This document shows, one piece after another, positions 37,897 to 49,480 of a stretch of DNA of 64,000 nucleotides. Position 1 is the first letter of the stretch, and each line of letters begins with the position of its first letter. Location of the stretch: the NCBI GenBank assembly GCA_949752745.1, contig OX457027.1:90355720-90419719 (forward strand), written 5' to 3'. The position numbers and the translations under genes are program-made. The stretch comes from Protula sp. h YS-2021. Lineage: Eukaryota; Annelida; Polychaeta; Sabellida; Serpulidae. The notes beneath the pieces were generated by a model. That model did not search any database, had not been told where the DNA came from, and worked only from the letters and a program-made list of their open reading frames with translations.

Positions 37897-39640
37897 TCAG
37901 GATTGACTTTTAGAAACCAGGATCCAATGCCGAGGATATGTCAGAGGCTGAGTCTGTAACACCCCGTTATTGGATTGGTATGCCGCCGTTTTCACATGTA
38001 CAAACTTGGACGGTATCAGTCGAGACCAGTGACGTGTACGAACACATTGCAGCGTCTGTAACTCGTCCATCCTAGCTTGAAGAACGTTGGAAACAGAAAG
38101 CCGTAGATAGACCCATAAAGTCTTCACGCGGAGGCAGTAGTGACTGGACCGTGAAGAAAAACGACGGTCTAATAACCTGCGGCTTAGATGTTGTGATAGA
38201 AGCAGACGAATTATCCTCAATAAACTTAAAATAATATCCTTTAATGCAAAGTCCGCAGCTGAAAAATCAACTGTTGACTCCTCCTCCCATTCGTCTGGTG
38301 AAACCTCAACACCCGGAGTTCGGGTGCGCACAGGCCGCAACGGTTTGCAATCTTTCCCGCGTCAAAACCGGGGGAGAGGCGTGATACCACATGGAATGAG
38401 GTAAAGTGAAAGCCGCATATCGGCTAATTGGTGGCGGAGTAGAACAATATATCGTAGTGGTAACGGGCGACGACAGTGTGTGATGTACAATCGCTTCTGT
38501 CCCCAGTGCAGCTAGGATCTGTTCTCACTCACAAATAATCACTGACGTTTCCTCACTCGACTACGAATTGTCTGCTGATGAAGAGGATGACGATCCGTTA
38601 ATGGAATGTTATCTTAAACGATGTGCACGCCACGGCTGTATAGGGGCCATGAAGGGTATTGACGGAGACTGCGTATCTTTAAGCGAGGATGATTCCGTGT
38701 TGGCAGTAGCCGATGGAATTGGACTTAGCCATGAAGTTGCCGACACCACCGACCCCGATATCGATGCAAGGTTACGCACAATCTGAACTTCTTCATCAGA
38801 AGCATGTTTCAAGGTATCCGGGTGTTGGTTTAAACTCAATGCAAATTGCTTTAACTGGGAAAGCTCTTGTATCTGCGATAATATCCCCGCATAAAGCGTG
38901 TTTCACAGCGGTAGAATGTTTAAGTTCATTTCATGATAGTTGGCAAATGCTGCAATTATACATCCTTAGTTAGTCTGTTTGTCTCTAGAGTGAGATCACT
39001 CAGTAAAGGTGTCTCCAAAACAGACTGGATGGATGCTTGTATAGACGGAGCCGTAACAACACGTGTACCCATTACAAACGTCACATCAGTTGTCCCGGAT
39101 CAGTTAAATAGATCCGGCGTAGATAGCGCCACTGGGAGAGACTTAAGTTTAAGTTTCCATAGTGGTAACCCTTCTGCGTCATATTTATCAATGGAGGAAA
39201 GCGCAATGAGTGAAAGCGTGTGAGTAAAGGCAGAAGACTTTTCACTCTTGGTACGTTTACGACTCTTGGCACGCACTCTGACCGTTTCCTGCTGTTGCAG
39301 TAAAAAGGACAAGAGCGAGCCCTCAAGGTGCGCATACTGTTCGCAACGTATGGATGTATGTCCAAGGACGCAAACACGCAGTACAACTTGAATGCGGGTC
39401 CCGTGCACGCTTGATAGGTGCACACGGGTCTGGGATTATCAGTGAATCTACAACAAAAGTACATACTATAACTAAATAGTTCCAACTGTACAAGTTCACT
39501 AGAATAGTGAAAGAAATATAACACGACATAAACATCTTCTATTAACTGAAAAAGAACAAAAAAGTACGCGCTATCCCATTGAAACTCTTTTTTTAAAGAA
39601 ACCGTGACATACACGGCACAATACAGTATCAATACCAGTC
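37897..39640 (-). pseudogene. Putative DIRS gag/ORF1 region
   Basis: This region lies upstream of RT on the minus strand. Several broken frames are seen: 38340-37897 (147 codons, acidic then Arg-rich), 38839-38609, and overlapping frames at 39632-39081 and 39423-39100, the latter with a basic stretch VRVRAKSRKRTKSEK. I assign gag by position and composition only, since DIRS gag proteins are poorly conserved. Confidence 0.45.
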
Positions 39641-40145
39641 GCTGTACCGACTGACACGTGACCGAGTCGTCGCAGGCACAACCCGGCTTTGTGCCGACCC
39701 GTCGCAGTCACTGGTCGTGACAGACACGATCCGCAACATGGATGAGTCGTACTAACAGCAACCCGTTACAGACACGTCGCGTGACAGTCACGACTGGTAA
39801 CCCGATCGACTTCTTTACGGATCGTATCGGTGGCAACCCGCAGCAGGTAGACGAGTGACAACAGTAAATCTTTAAGAGATATCACCGTCTCTGCTGCGGT
39901 TGATCGTAAGAATACCTCGTTGTATGCCCGACCTGTGATAGCAGCGACCCGTCACATGCTCGACCCATCATTGCCACGGGTCGCTGTAGCAGTGAGTCGC
40001 TGCATGCACGATTCGTGACAGCAGTGAGCCTTCACATGACAGAGGCGTCACTGCCACAGATCGTGACAAAGGCGACTCGTGACATACATAACCCGTATTA
40101 ACCCTGACCTGTCATATGCTCGACCCGTCACAGCAACGAGTCGTA
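39640..40145. repeat. Degenerate GACCCGTCAC repeat in the DIRS leader
   Basis: Variants of CGACCCGTCAC, ACCCGTCGCAG and their complement GTGACGGGTCG recur about every 20-30 bases. They lie in the 5' leader of the DIRS element between its terminal repeat and the gag-like region. The period is irregular and both orientations appear. Confidence 0.6.
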
Positions 40146-41027
40146 TAAACGATGATGTAAGAGATTCACATATATCAAAAAGAACGCTCCATGTTGACCT
40201 CGTAATACACACAAGCAAAAACATCGTCGTGTGCGAGGTCATTGAAATGGCAGCATCGGCTCATACCTGATCACTTGATCGTACAGGTGCCGATAAAAGA
40301 ACTATGTTTATTAAGCTATATAAATACACAAACCCCTGCCCAGCAGTCCATCCGTGGTGAATCCGGAGGCAAACCTGGTACCATGACACGTGATTGATGC
40401 TTACACCATGCTCGTGCTGCCACGATCTGACACAGCGTACGACGCTGCTGTGACAACCAAGTGGGACTGAGCGACTACACTACTCAATACCGTGACAAGT
40501 CGTCGCAACAAAGCAATGCTGACGTGTTTATCGCAGAATCGAGCCAGTGGAAAACATGACTTCCTAATTCTATGTTAACTGCGTGTCCGAAGACCCTACA
40601 AAGCCCTGCTGCTGGCAGAGTTGAAGATAAACGGTAAAAAATTGAAAATTTTCTGTTTGCAGAGCCGACTCTATGCAAACTGTTTGCCGACATTGACGGA
40701 AACCCTAGAGATGTAAATTCTGAGGAAATCGCTCTGGAACCGTCTCACTTTGCATTAACAATAACCTACACTATGTTCTTGATGACCGGTAAGCTTTTAC
40801 CAAACGAAAGCGGCTTTGACAGAACTCAAAACTACCACGTGAAGGGATCTACAAAGTCAACAGACTGAAAAAAAAACAAATAAGATAAAATTTACAGTAT
40901 CCTTAAATCTACTATCGAAAATAAATAATAGCCAAAAAGTATACATTTACCTTGCTTTTTCTTCGTCATATTTAACAAAATGTAAACGGAGAAAAACACC
41001 CACTACTCGGATCGCGATAAATTGGGA

Positions 41028-41178
41028 ATGGTTCGATCACATGACAGGAACTGCACCGACGCCGATTGGTCGGTTGGTTGACAATGCACGATAAACATAG
41101 TAATAGGGGGAACCTGTTCAAAATTTACTTTGCGGTAATATCTCGCAAAATTTCCATTATGGATCGCGATAACCAATG
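41028..41178. repeat. DIRS inverted terminal repeat, right (5' end)
   Basis: Reverse-complement partner of 33606-33750. The outer end reads GGATCGCGATAACCAATGT, against GGATCGCTGTAACCAAAGT at the other end. The open frames across it are not genes. Confidence 0.9.
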
Positions 41179-43676
41179 TCAAGCACATTGGAAAACCCAA
41201 AGTGATAGCTTTGTAGTCTACAAGACGATAATTTCAAAATTAAATACAGCATGTACTAATTTGATGTAATTTTATAAACGGGCGTTAATTTTAATTGTTA
41301 CAGCGTCACTGAATATGTTTTATAGATACTTGTATGTTAAATCTTGTGTATTATTATAATATCATTACAAAATTCCATATAGTGGTTTTCGGGATATGAC
41401 AAATCAACATAACACTTCAGTATAAAGAATTGCAACTTCCGAGGTCAGTCAACTAAGTTAGATATATGTTCGGTTGCAACGGCTTATTACCACGTCTCAA
41501 GCACTAACGTAATCAAAAAGCACCTAATGAATTGGATTTGGATAGGGACAACCCGCCAGTATGGGCCGATTACGGTGCGAAGAAGTATGTTTTACTTATG
41601 CTCGACACATCAAAAGATGGCTCGTGTGCTGCAGTATTATAAAATGGAGAGCCTGCGGCAAATGCTTACAGAGCACTGAGCAAAAATCATTACAGCTGAC
41701 GCAGGTTGAAGAAAAAATGGCAAGTATGGTTTTCGGCTGTACGAAATTCTATTATTATGTGTAAGTAAAGTCATGAAAGTTAAAACTGAACACGAACCAG
41801 AAGAAAGGATTTTATAAATCTTGAAATAAAGATATAAAAAATCATGTTCCGTAAAATCAGCGAAATGTTTCTCTCGAGTACTTTACCTATAGCATATTTA
41901 TAAGATGAACTTCAACAGAGGAAACTCTAGACTTAGGTTCATTGGTGGTGATCTTGCAATAGCTCCTAATAGACAGAACAGTCGATCGAAACTACAAATT
42001 ATTACTAAATATTGTCGAATTCCTTTGGGGATACACATCTTACACAACTCACTCGTGTTATTTAAGGGCTAGTGGAAATGTGTCATTCTACACCGTTTAC
42101 CTTCTTTTTTCTCATGTTTCTCTAATGTGTTCGTAAATACAATGATCGGACACTCAGCGACATCTTTCTCAACGGCGACTTTTTATTTCGTTGATGTTAT
42201 ATAGCAGAAAGTTCTGTAAGGTAATTCATTTTTATTCACATATGTCAAATTTCAGCTTGCGTTACATGTCTAGTGAACAATGTAGTACAAAATTCTTATC
42301 ATCACTCCCTTGGCGATTGTAGCTGCCCACGACACAACACAACTTTAATCGTCTCGAAATGTTGGCATGTAGTATTAGAAGGCCTTATAAAAGTAAGACA
42401 TAAAAGTAAGACATTTACATATATATATATTTTTTCGGCCACATTTATTGAGGCAACTCATAAAAGAGTATTCGCACAACGCCATAACAATTTGATTGAA
42501 AATTTTGCTTTGATGAACTGCGCAAAAATGATGTTAAATACATTATTGCGAGAAGCAAATGTACCTACACTTATAGCCTGTATATCGCCGTTTGCTGTAA
42601 AACTTGTACTCATTTCCGTAAACAACACTTTTACGAGTAATGGAATAATTTTTGGCATCGTCAAAACATTACAATTTTCCAAAAGTTGCTAGGAAGTATA
42701 AGATAAATGGATACAAGCTTGGCATATATTTGAAGCCAAACTTGTGGCGATAGACTGTGAATAATACTGGATTAGCTTGTGCGTATGGCAAATTCTTCGT
42801 TCAACAGTCGAGAAGTAAATTTTTACAAACCAAAAGTCCATTACAGAAGAGCCAGGTAAGACTTTGTCTCAATAATACACATGAATAACTACCGTTCCAC
42901 CAAGAGAAGTTTGTAGCAGCATAAATAACGGAGACAGTGTTTTAGTCTCAAGAAGCAGCTCGACCCAAGTTATCTCCGAGTCAGCTCTGACTAGTACAAC
43001 ATCGTATATATCTCTGTCAGAGCTACGAAGTCTTCCATTGTTCCGCTAATAGAGGTCAACTTCATATGTTCTGAGGCCCGAATCCTGCATACCAGTCCGT
43101 ATTGTTCAGACATTTACAGAAAGTTCATGCCCAACATACCCTTTTTGTAAAACAGGCACAATTTTTAGCGAGCTGTATATCTTTTATTTGTTCATAAAAG
43201 TGCAGAAAAATTAGCTTCCACACCCACCTGTCAAACGTTTGTTTACATTCCGGCCTTTAAATGTCACGTGATCAAAGCCAAATAACCAAAAATTTAAGCA
43301 AAGGGGTCATAGTTTATTTGTAAAATATATACTAAAATAGTTGATAGATGCATAGTGAGGTATACATTTATTTTGTATACCCACAATATTTGGCGTTTTA
43401 TTTTTACGTTCTTTGTGAAATATCAATTTAAAAGTTTTTTTGTGGATAATTGCAAAAATTATTGTTAGTGTTTCACGTAATAAAGTATGCTCCTTTTTTC
43501 AAACAAATGTCAACTATTGCGGGAGGTTTGTGGTTATTTCCGTGTTATTTTCTTTTAAAGAAAGCATAACACAGAAGTTGTATGTGATTACCGTTTTACT
43601 TTGAGAGCCTTTAGCAAATGCTAATAAAGACGCTGAATCGCTGAATCTCGCACAAAATGACCACAAAGATGGCGCA
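41179..43676. other. Unannotated region
   Basis: No recognised gene. The longest frame (42273-42692, 139 codons) has no domain I recognise and includes a stretch encoded by a short TA run near 42420. It could be a small orphan gene, but nothing beyond its length supports that. Confidence 0.4.
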
Positions 43677-43955
43677 GTTGACTTGCTTATCGTTATATGG
43701 CGAGGCTTTGAAGCGGTGCCTGTAAACTTTGTAGCGTACCGCTTCTTGGAGCTAAGTCTCAGTCAGCTCTTCATTTTTTACTCGGTATATTTCTTTACCA
43801 GAGAAGCCGTACGTCGAACCGCAGTGGCAGATCATTTCTTGGAGCTAAGCCTTTCTGCTTGGATCGTCTTAAGACATAGCTCGAGAAAACGGTTTGCTAC
43901 GGGGGTTCGGTGCATCGCTTGAATTCCTTGCTATATAACGATTTACAAGTCAACT
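43677..43955. mobile_element. Palindromic MITE-like element
   Basis: Terminal arms 43677-43705 (GTTGACTTGCTTATCGTTAT...) and 43927-43955 are reverse complements at about 24 of 29 positions. The palindromy continues inward, for example GAAGCGGTGC near 43707 against the complement of GCATCGCTTG near 43912. There is no coding frame for a transposase. The length of about 280 bp fits a foldback or MITE. Confidence 0.7.
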
Positions 43956-44170
43956 TAGTCCCAGCGGACCCTTTCTATCTTCCGAGGTCATAGGAAGACC
44001 GCAAGAGTCATCTAGGACTAAAGTCAACTACGTTAAATTCTGGGCCACTTCTGGGGATTTTATTGGCATTTACTAAACACCCTCAGAATGCAGCGGCAAT
44101 AATATAAACTTCTGTGTTACGCTTTCCGTAAGAGAAGACGGAATTAACCACAATTCTCTCGCACTAATTA

Positions 44171-44735
44171 GTCCCCCGCCGCCGCGTAGGGGGACACTAT
44201 AGTATTCGGGTCTGTCCGTTCGTCTGGCGACACTTGGAAGCATAAATTTGTGCAAGCGATATCTCAGCCGCTAATCAACCCTGGCTTTTGGTTTTTGCTA
44301 CAGTGAAAATATATATATTGAAGTTGTGCGACGTCGCATTATTTTTCGATTCAACCAAAAAATGATGAAATGGCGACTTGTTGAAAATAGGTAATGTTGT
44401 AGTATTTCTGTTGCCTACATTGCAACTTTGTGCACGCGTTATCTCAGCCGCTATTCAACCCTGGCTTTTGATTGTTGCTACAGCGAAAAGATATATACTG
44501 AAGTTGTGCGACGTCGCATTATTTTTCGTTTCGACCAAAAAATGACGAAATGGCGACTTGTTGAAAATAGGCAATTTTTCTGTATTTCTGTTGCCTACAG
44601 TGCAACTTTGTGCACGCGATATCTCAGCCGCTATTCAACCCTGGCTTTTGATTGTTGCCACAGTGAAAACATTTATATCGAAGTTGTGCGACTTCGCATT
44701 CTTTTTCGATTCAACCATAGTTCGTGGCGGGGGAC
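44171..44735 (+). mobile_element. Hairpin-leader element, family 3 (180-bp monomers)
   Basis: The 5' end is a hairpin, GTCCCCC...GGGGGAC (44171-44195), followed by GGTCTGTCCG. Three monomers have exactly 180 bases between recurrences of ATCTCAGCCG (44261, 44441, 44621). The 3' end GGCGGGGGAC (44726-44735) is the exact complement of the first ten bases. Because 180 is divisible by three, a plus-strand frame (44428-44802) reads through as a 60-residue repeat. I do not think it is coding. Confidence 0.8.
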
Positions 44736-45049
44736 ATTCATCAGTTTTACTGATAACTTGTTGACATTTGGCTACAGACAGGGAACATGGTTTATTGCGT
44801 GAAAAAGTAATAATAAATCTTTTAATTATCCACCAGCAACTTTTGAAGTGATATTTCAAAAGGCATGGAAGAAAATAAAATATTGTTGGTGTACAGAGTA
44901 AATTTATGCTTAATTATGTATCTATCAATTATTTGAATATACATTTTACGGATGATCCATAACTCCTTTATTTAAATTTTTAGTCACTTTGGTTACATGA
45001 CATTTAAAGCACTTAACGAGGAAATAAAACATGTGTGTCATTTCGACTG
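44736..45049. other. Spacer
   Basis: AT-rich sequence between the family 3 element and the next array. I see nothing identifiable in it. Confidence 0.4.
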
Positions 45050-46500
45050 TGCTTTTTTAGTCGATCGGACAATTTTTGTATTTTTGGGGAATTTTTGAAG
45101 AAAAAAAATCAAAACTAATCAAAATGCATCTTCTCCTACATTTTTGATCTAATGTCATTCCCGATTTCGCAATGATTCATTCGCCATCTAGTGGCAGAAA
45201 AAGAAACACAGGTCAAATGCCTTCTTCTTGAAGTCTTTACTTAATAGAAGGGGCATTCCAGTTTCAATACCTTCAAACACTTTTGCATAAATATATATTT
45301 TGTACCGCAAATAAACAAGTGAATTTTCAAAAGTTATTTTCACTTAAAATTATTGTATTTTAGTTACTTTAAGAGCACATTGACGAATTTTGTGGGTGAT
45401 AATATAGGATTCTTACAAGAACTAATTCTCGTGTTATCCGGATTTTTTTTCTAAAATTATACCACTTTAAATGTGTGATTTATGAGTTTTGTTGGTAGAT
45501 ATATATTTATGGGTCACATATTTAATTATTATTAAATTTGATGGTCGAGAAATCCCGAATAGCCCTATTTTAGATAGGTCCAAAAACTGTTTACAAAACC
45601 TTTTTTTTTTCAAATCAGAACCCTGGAAAACCCTCAATACTGCGATTTACTTGGTAATCAATCTTCTTTCGCAGGGATTTTGATCTATTATAAGTGAAAA
45701 ATGCATTATTCCATTTTAGTTCCCGTTTATTTCAAGCAGTTCTATAAATATGCATTATAGACAACTTAAGTGAAGTTGTTTTGTAATATAATATTTCGTA
45801 AAAATGTTCCGGTATGGAAAAGATAAACAAATAGTTCAGGTTTGCAAAATACTGTTACGTTTCTGCTGTTTTACATGTCTTATTTTTTGTTGCCTAATGA
45901 AAGCAGAAGACCCTGAAATTTTGTCGTAGACATTCGAGCCTCGTTCTGAGCTGTACATAAACAAGTCTGTTGATCATTGCGAAATGGCGAATTTATTTTT
46001 AGTGTTAGGCATCCCTTAGGGCTCCTGCATATGGCTTTAGCTTTTTAGTCTATCGGTCAATTTTTGTATTTTTGGGGAAGTTTTGAAGAAAAAATTTCAA
46101 AATACATTTCCTCCTACAGTTTTTATCCGATTTCATTGATTTTTGTTATGAGGCATCCCTAAAGGGTCCTACATACGGCTTGTGCTTTTTTAGTCGATCA
46201 GATGTCGATCAGACGACTAATTTTTGAGGAATTTTTGATGAAAATTCTTAAAATGTATCTCCTCCTACATTTTTTTATCCGATGTCATTTATTTTTGTTG
46301 TGAAGCATCCCCAAAGAGTCGGGCATACCGCTTGTGATTCTTTAGTCGATCGGACAATTTTTTGTATTTTGGGGGTATTTTTGAAGAAGAAAAAAATCAA
46401 AATTAATTCAGAATGCGTTTCTTCCTGCATTTTTGATCTGATGTCATATATTGTTGGTATAGGGCATTCCTAAGGGGTCATGCACACGGCTTTTGCATTT
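45050..46500. repeat. CGATCGG tandem repeat, array 1
   Basis: Monomers of about 150 bases begin with TTTAGTCGATCGGACAATTT and include TCTCCTCCTACA, TTTTGATCCGATGTCATTTA and GGGGCATCCCTAAGGGGTC. Copies start near 45057, 46047, 46191 and 46343. The sequence between 45240 and 45940 is unrelated AT-rich DNA. The same family continues at 49480-50930. Confidence 0.75.
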
Positions 46501-46501
46501 T

Positions 46502-47745
46502 AGACCAGCCGACTATGTCAGGCTGGTCTTATAACATCAATACGTATGTACGTGTGTAAACTTTTACTTAAAATGCTTCTTCTCCTTCAGTTTTGATCGG
46601 ATTCCTCTCAAATTTTATAGGAATGTTCTCCAGATTGGCCTGTCGTAAAAACTTTTTTTTGGCGATGCTCCAAAAATTGGCTAAATTAGGGACAATTGAA
46701 ATTTTTCGGTTACCAATTTTTAAAATGCTTCATCTCCCAAAATTTTGGTGATGATCAGATTTTCTTCAAATTTTTTTACGAATATTCTCTAGATAGGCCT
46801 GTTTTGAAAAATTACTCAGTTGACGATCCGCCAAAAATTAGCCAAGTGGGGGCAGTTTTAAACAAAAATTTTTGGTGTTTAATTTTGAAAATGCTTTTTC
46901 TCCCACAATTTTGGTTGGATTCCTTTCCATTTTCGTACATTTGTTCTGTGGGTAGGCTTCTCTTGAAAAAGTACCCTTTTTTAGGTGATCCGCCAAAAAT
47001 TGGCCAAATGGGAGTGGGGGGGGGGGCATTTGTAATTTTATGGTTGCCAAATTTCAAAATGCTTCTTCTCGAACAATTTTGATCAGATTTTCTTCAAATT
47101 TTTTGCGATTGTTCTTAACATAGTCCTCCCTTGAAAATATATTTTTTTTGGATCCGCCAAAAAAATCGGCCACATACGGGCATTTTTTAACTTTTAGGTG
47201 TCTAATTTTCAAAACACTACTTCTCCCACAATTTTGATGGGTTTCCTTTCCAATTTTGAATATTTGTTTCCCAGGTGGGCCTCTCTTAAAACAGACCTTT
47301 TGGCTATCCGGCAAAAATTGGCGAAATGGGGGCATTTTTTAATTATTTGTTGCTAATTTTCAAAATGCTTCTCCTCCAACAATTTTCATTAGATTTTCTT
47401 CACATTTTGTACGAATGTTCTTAACTTAGTCCTACCCTCAAAAATCTGCCAAAAATTTTATGATTGCCAATTTTCAAAATGCTTCTTTTCACACATTTTT
47501 GATCAGATTTTCTTTAAATTTTGTACGAATGTTCTTTGGGTAAGCCTCTCTCGCAAAGTTTCTTTTTTTTTGGCGATCCGCCAAAAATTGGCCAAGCGGA
47601 GGGCATTTTTTAGACCCAAATCGGGCGAGCCCAGCGGTCTATAGCATTGGGGTCTGTCTGTCCGTGTGTCACACTTTGCATGCTGTTTTGTTTCCTCGCA
47701 AGTTATCCAAAACTATTTACCCTAGGCATATGCAACCTTGCATAG

Positions 47746-47806
<61 letters not shown>

Positions 47807-48200
47807 ATCGGATTTCTTTCCAATTTTGTACAGTTGTTCTCTATTTAGGACTCTCTTGAAAAATTACTTTTTTTGGCGATCAGCCAAAAATTGGCCAAAT
47901 AGGGATATTTATAATTTTTTTGTTTGCCAATTTTCAAAATGCTTCATCTCGAACAATTTTGATCAGATTTTCTTTAACTTTTGCCCGAATGTTCTGTATG
48001 TAGGACTCTCTTGAAGTCTTACTGTTTTTGGCAATCCGTCAAAAATTATGCTAAATAGGGGGCATTTTTTTAAAATTTATTGGCGTGTAATTTTCAAATG
48101 CTTCTCCCACAATTTTGATTGAATTCCTTTGCAATTTTGCACGAATATTCTGTAGGAAGGCCCCTAATGAAAATATAATTTTTTGGGCGAACCGCCAAAA
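46502..48200 (+). repeat. Hairpin followed by dimeric ~320-bp higher-order array
   Basis: It begins with a perfect 9-bp stem, AGACCAGCC/GGCTGGTCT (46502-46529). Monomers follow with AAAATGCTTCTTCTCC near 46569, 46722, 46887, 47057, 47211, 47362, 47477, 47938 and 48091. Two types alternate. Type A has GATCAGATTTTCTTCAAATT and type B has GATTCCTTTCCAATTTTG. Each monomer also carries GGCGATCCGCCAAAAATTGG. Confidence 0.8.
47612..47804 (+). mobile_element. Second hairpin-leader and (TA)n within the array
   Basis: An AGACCC...GGTCT stem (47612-47640) with an inner GGGC/GCCC stem is followed by GGGGTCTGTCTGTCCG, a short unique segment and a 57-base (TA)n run (47748-47804). The type B monomer sequence then resumes. 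This looks like the 5' end of another element of the same architecture, nested in or fused to the array. Confidence 0.6.
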
Positions 48201-48204
48201 TTTG

Positions 48205-48950
48205 GAAGTTAAATAAACATCCGCATTGGTCCGAAATGCTGACCGCGCATCGATGCAAATTAAGTAAATATGCGCACTGGTCCAAAATGCAAACCGCACG
48301 TCAACGCAAGTTAAACAAACGCATGCAATGGTCCGAAATAATAATCGCGCATCAATGCAAGTTAAGTAAACATGGGCAGTGGTCCGAAATGCGAACCGCG
48401 CATCAACGCAAGCGGAATAAAATAAATATGCGCACTGCTCCGAATTGCGAATCGCTCATCAATGGAAGTTGAATAAACATTCGTATTGGTCCGAAATGCG
48501 AACCATGCATCGATGCAATTTGAATAAACATGCGCTCTGGTCTAAAATAAGAACCGCACATCGACGCAAATAAAATAATCAACACGCACACTCCGAAAAG
48601 TCAAACGCGCATCAACACAAGCTAAAAAAACGTGCGCATTGGGAACGGCTCATCAACGGAAGTTAAATAAACATGCACACTGGCCTGAAATGCAAGCCGG
48701 GCATCAACGCAAATTAAGTAAACATGCGCAGCAGTGCATATTCAATAAACATGCGCACTGGTTCGCTTTGCGAACCGCACATCAACGCAAGCTAAATAAA
48801 CATGCGCATTGGTCCGAAATGCGAACAGAGCATAACGGCAAGTTAAATAAACATGTGCATTGGTCCGAATTGCAAACCGCACATCAACGCAAGTTAAACA
48901 AACATGCGTACTGGTCCGAAATGCAAACACCGCAAAATAATACATACCAA
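48205..48950. repeat. 51-bp minisatellite, about 14 copies
   Basis: The motif TGGTCCGAAATGCGAACCGC followed by GCATCAACGCAAGTTAAAT and AAACATGCGCAC recurs at 48228, 48279, 48330 and 48381, and on to about 48940. The spacing is mainly 51 bases. Because 51 is 17 codons, frames on both strands remain open with a 17-residue period. I regard these frames as by-products. Confidence 0.9.
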
Positions 48951-49480
48951 ATCATTAAAACTTAAGTAATGATTTTTTTTCGACGCGGCGTTTTCTTCTT
49001 TTCAAAAAGCAAACGCAAACGTAATCGAGTGTGTTTGGTCATATCACCCTTCACTGGTCATTCCTGCTGCTTGAAATAATTGTGTATGTCCTACAGTACA
49101 TGTCAACAGTACACTTGCGTAGATGCAATTTCGATACGTTGTTCGAAGGTTTCTCTGGTAGACTACCCGGTTTACCAGAGATACACACGATCTGTGTCCA
49201 ATTTTTCTGGGAAACAAATCTTTATTTATTTATCTGTCTTGGTTCGGGTCCGTTGCTAAATTAATTATTTAGCTAACTATTTGCCATCTCGTCTTTTGAA
49301 GCCCAGTTTTTCAGGGAAATTCCTTTATTCATGCACGCTGGAATTGTTCTTATCGTTTTTCGTAAGCTGGGACTTGGTCCTTTTACGAAGTTGTACAATG
49401 TGACTACCACTTTTGGCAACCAGACAAGCTTATTCATAGATTCAGTGGATCTCGGATGGTCACAATATCCCGGGACATTC
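48951..49480. other. Spacer with short hairpin
   Basis: No gene is seen. A 9-bp stem TCTCTGGTA/TACCAGAGA occupies 49152-49181. A segment at about 49349-49385 (CGTAAGCTGGGACTTGGTCC) recurs at about 50938. Confidence 0.5.

Larger units (their letters stand above)
33606..41178 (-). mobile_element. Complete but decayed DIRS-like retrotransposon
   Basis: The element reads on the minus strand between matching inverted terminal repeats (33606-33750 and 41028-41178). The coding order is a gag-like region, RT with YLDD, RNase H, a linker typical of DIRS Pol, and a tyrosine recombinase. This order, the inverted repeats and the lack of an integrase or protease fit the DIRS order, which integrates via a tyrosine recombinase through circular DNA. 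Stops and frameshifts occur in every domain, so it is inactive. The length, about 7.6 kb, is somewhat long for the group and includes a long repetitive leader. Confidence 0.85.

Noticed and set aside
35031..38973. Plus-strand frames across the DIRS element
   Set aside because: Antisense to RT, RNase H and gag-like regions that read on the minus strand with recognisable motifs.
42273..42692. 139-codon frame
   Set aside because: No recognisable domain, no splice or poly(A) context, and part of it is a TA run. Not called as a gene.
48205..48950. CRISPR-like regularly spaced repeats
   Set aside because: These are contiguous tandem repeats without unique spacers, in a eukaryotic genome.
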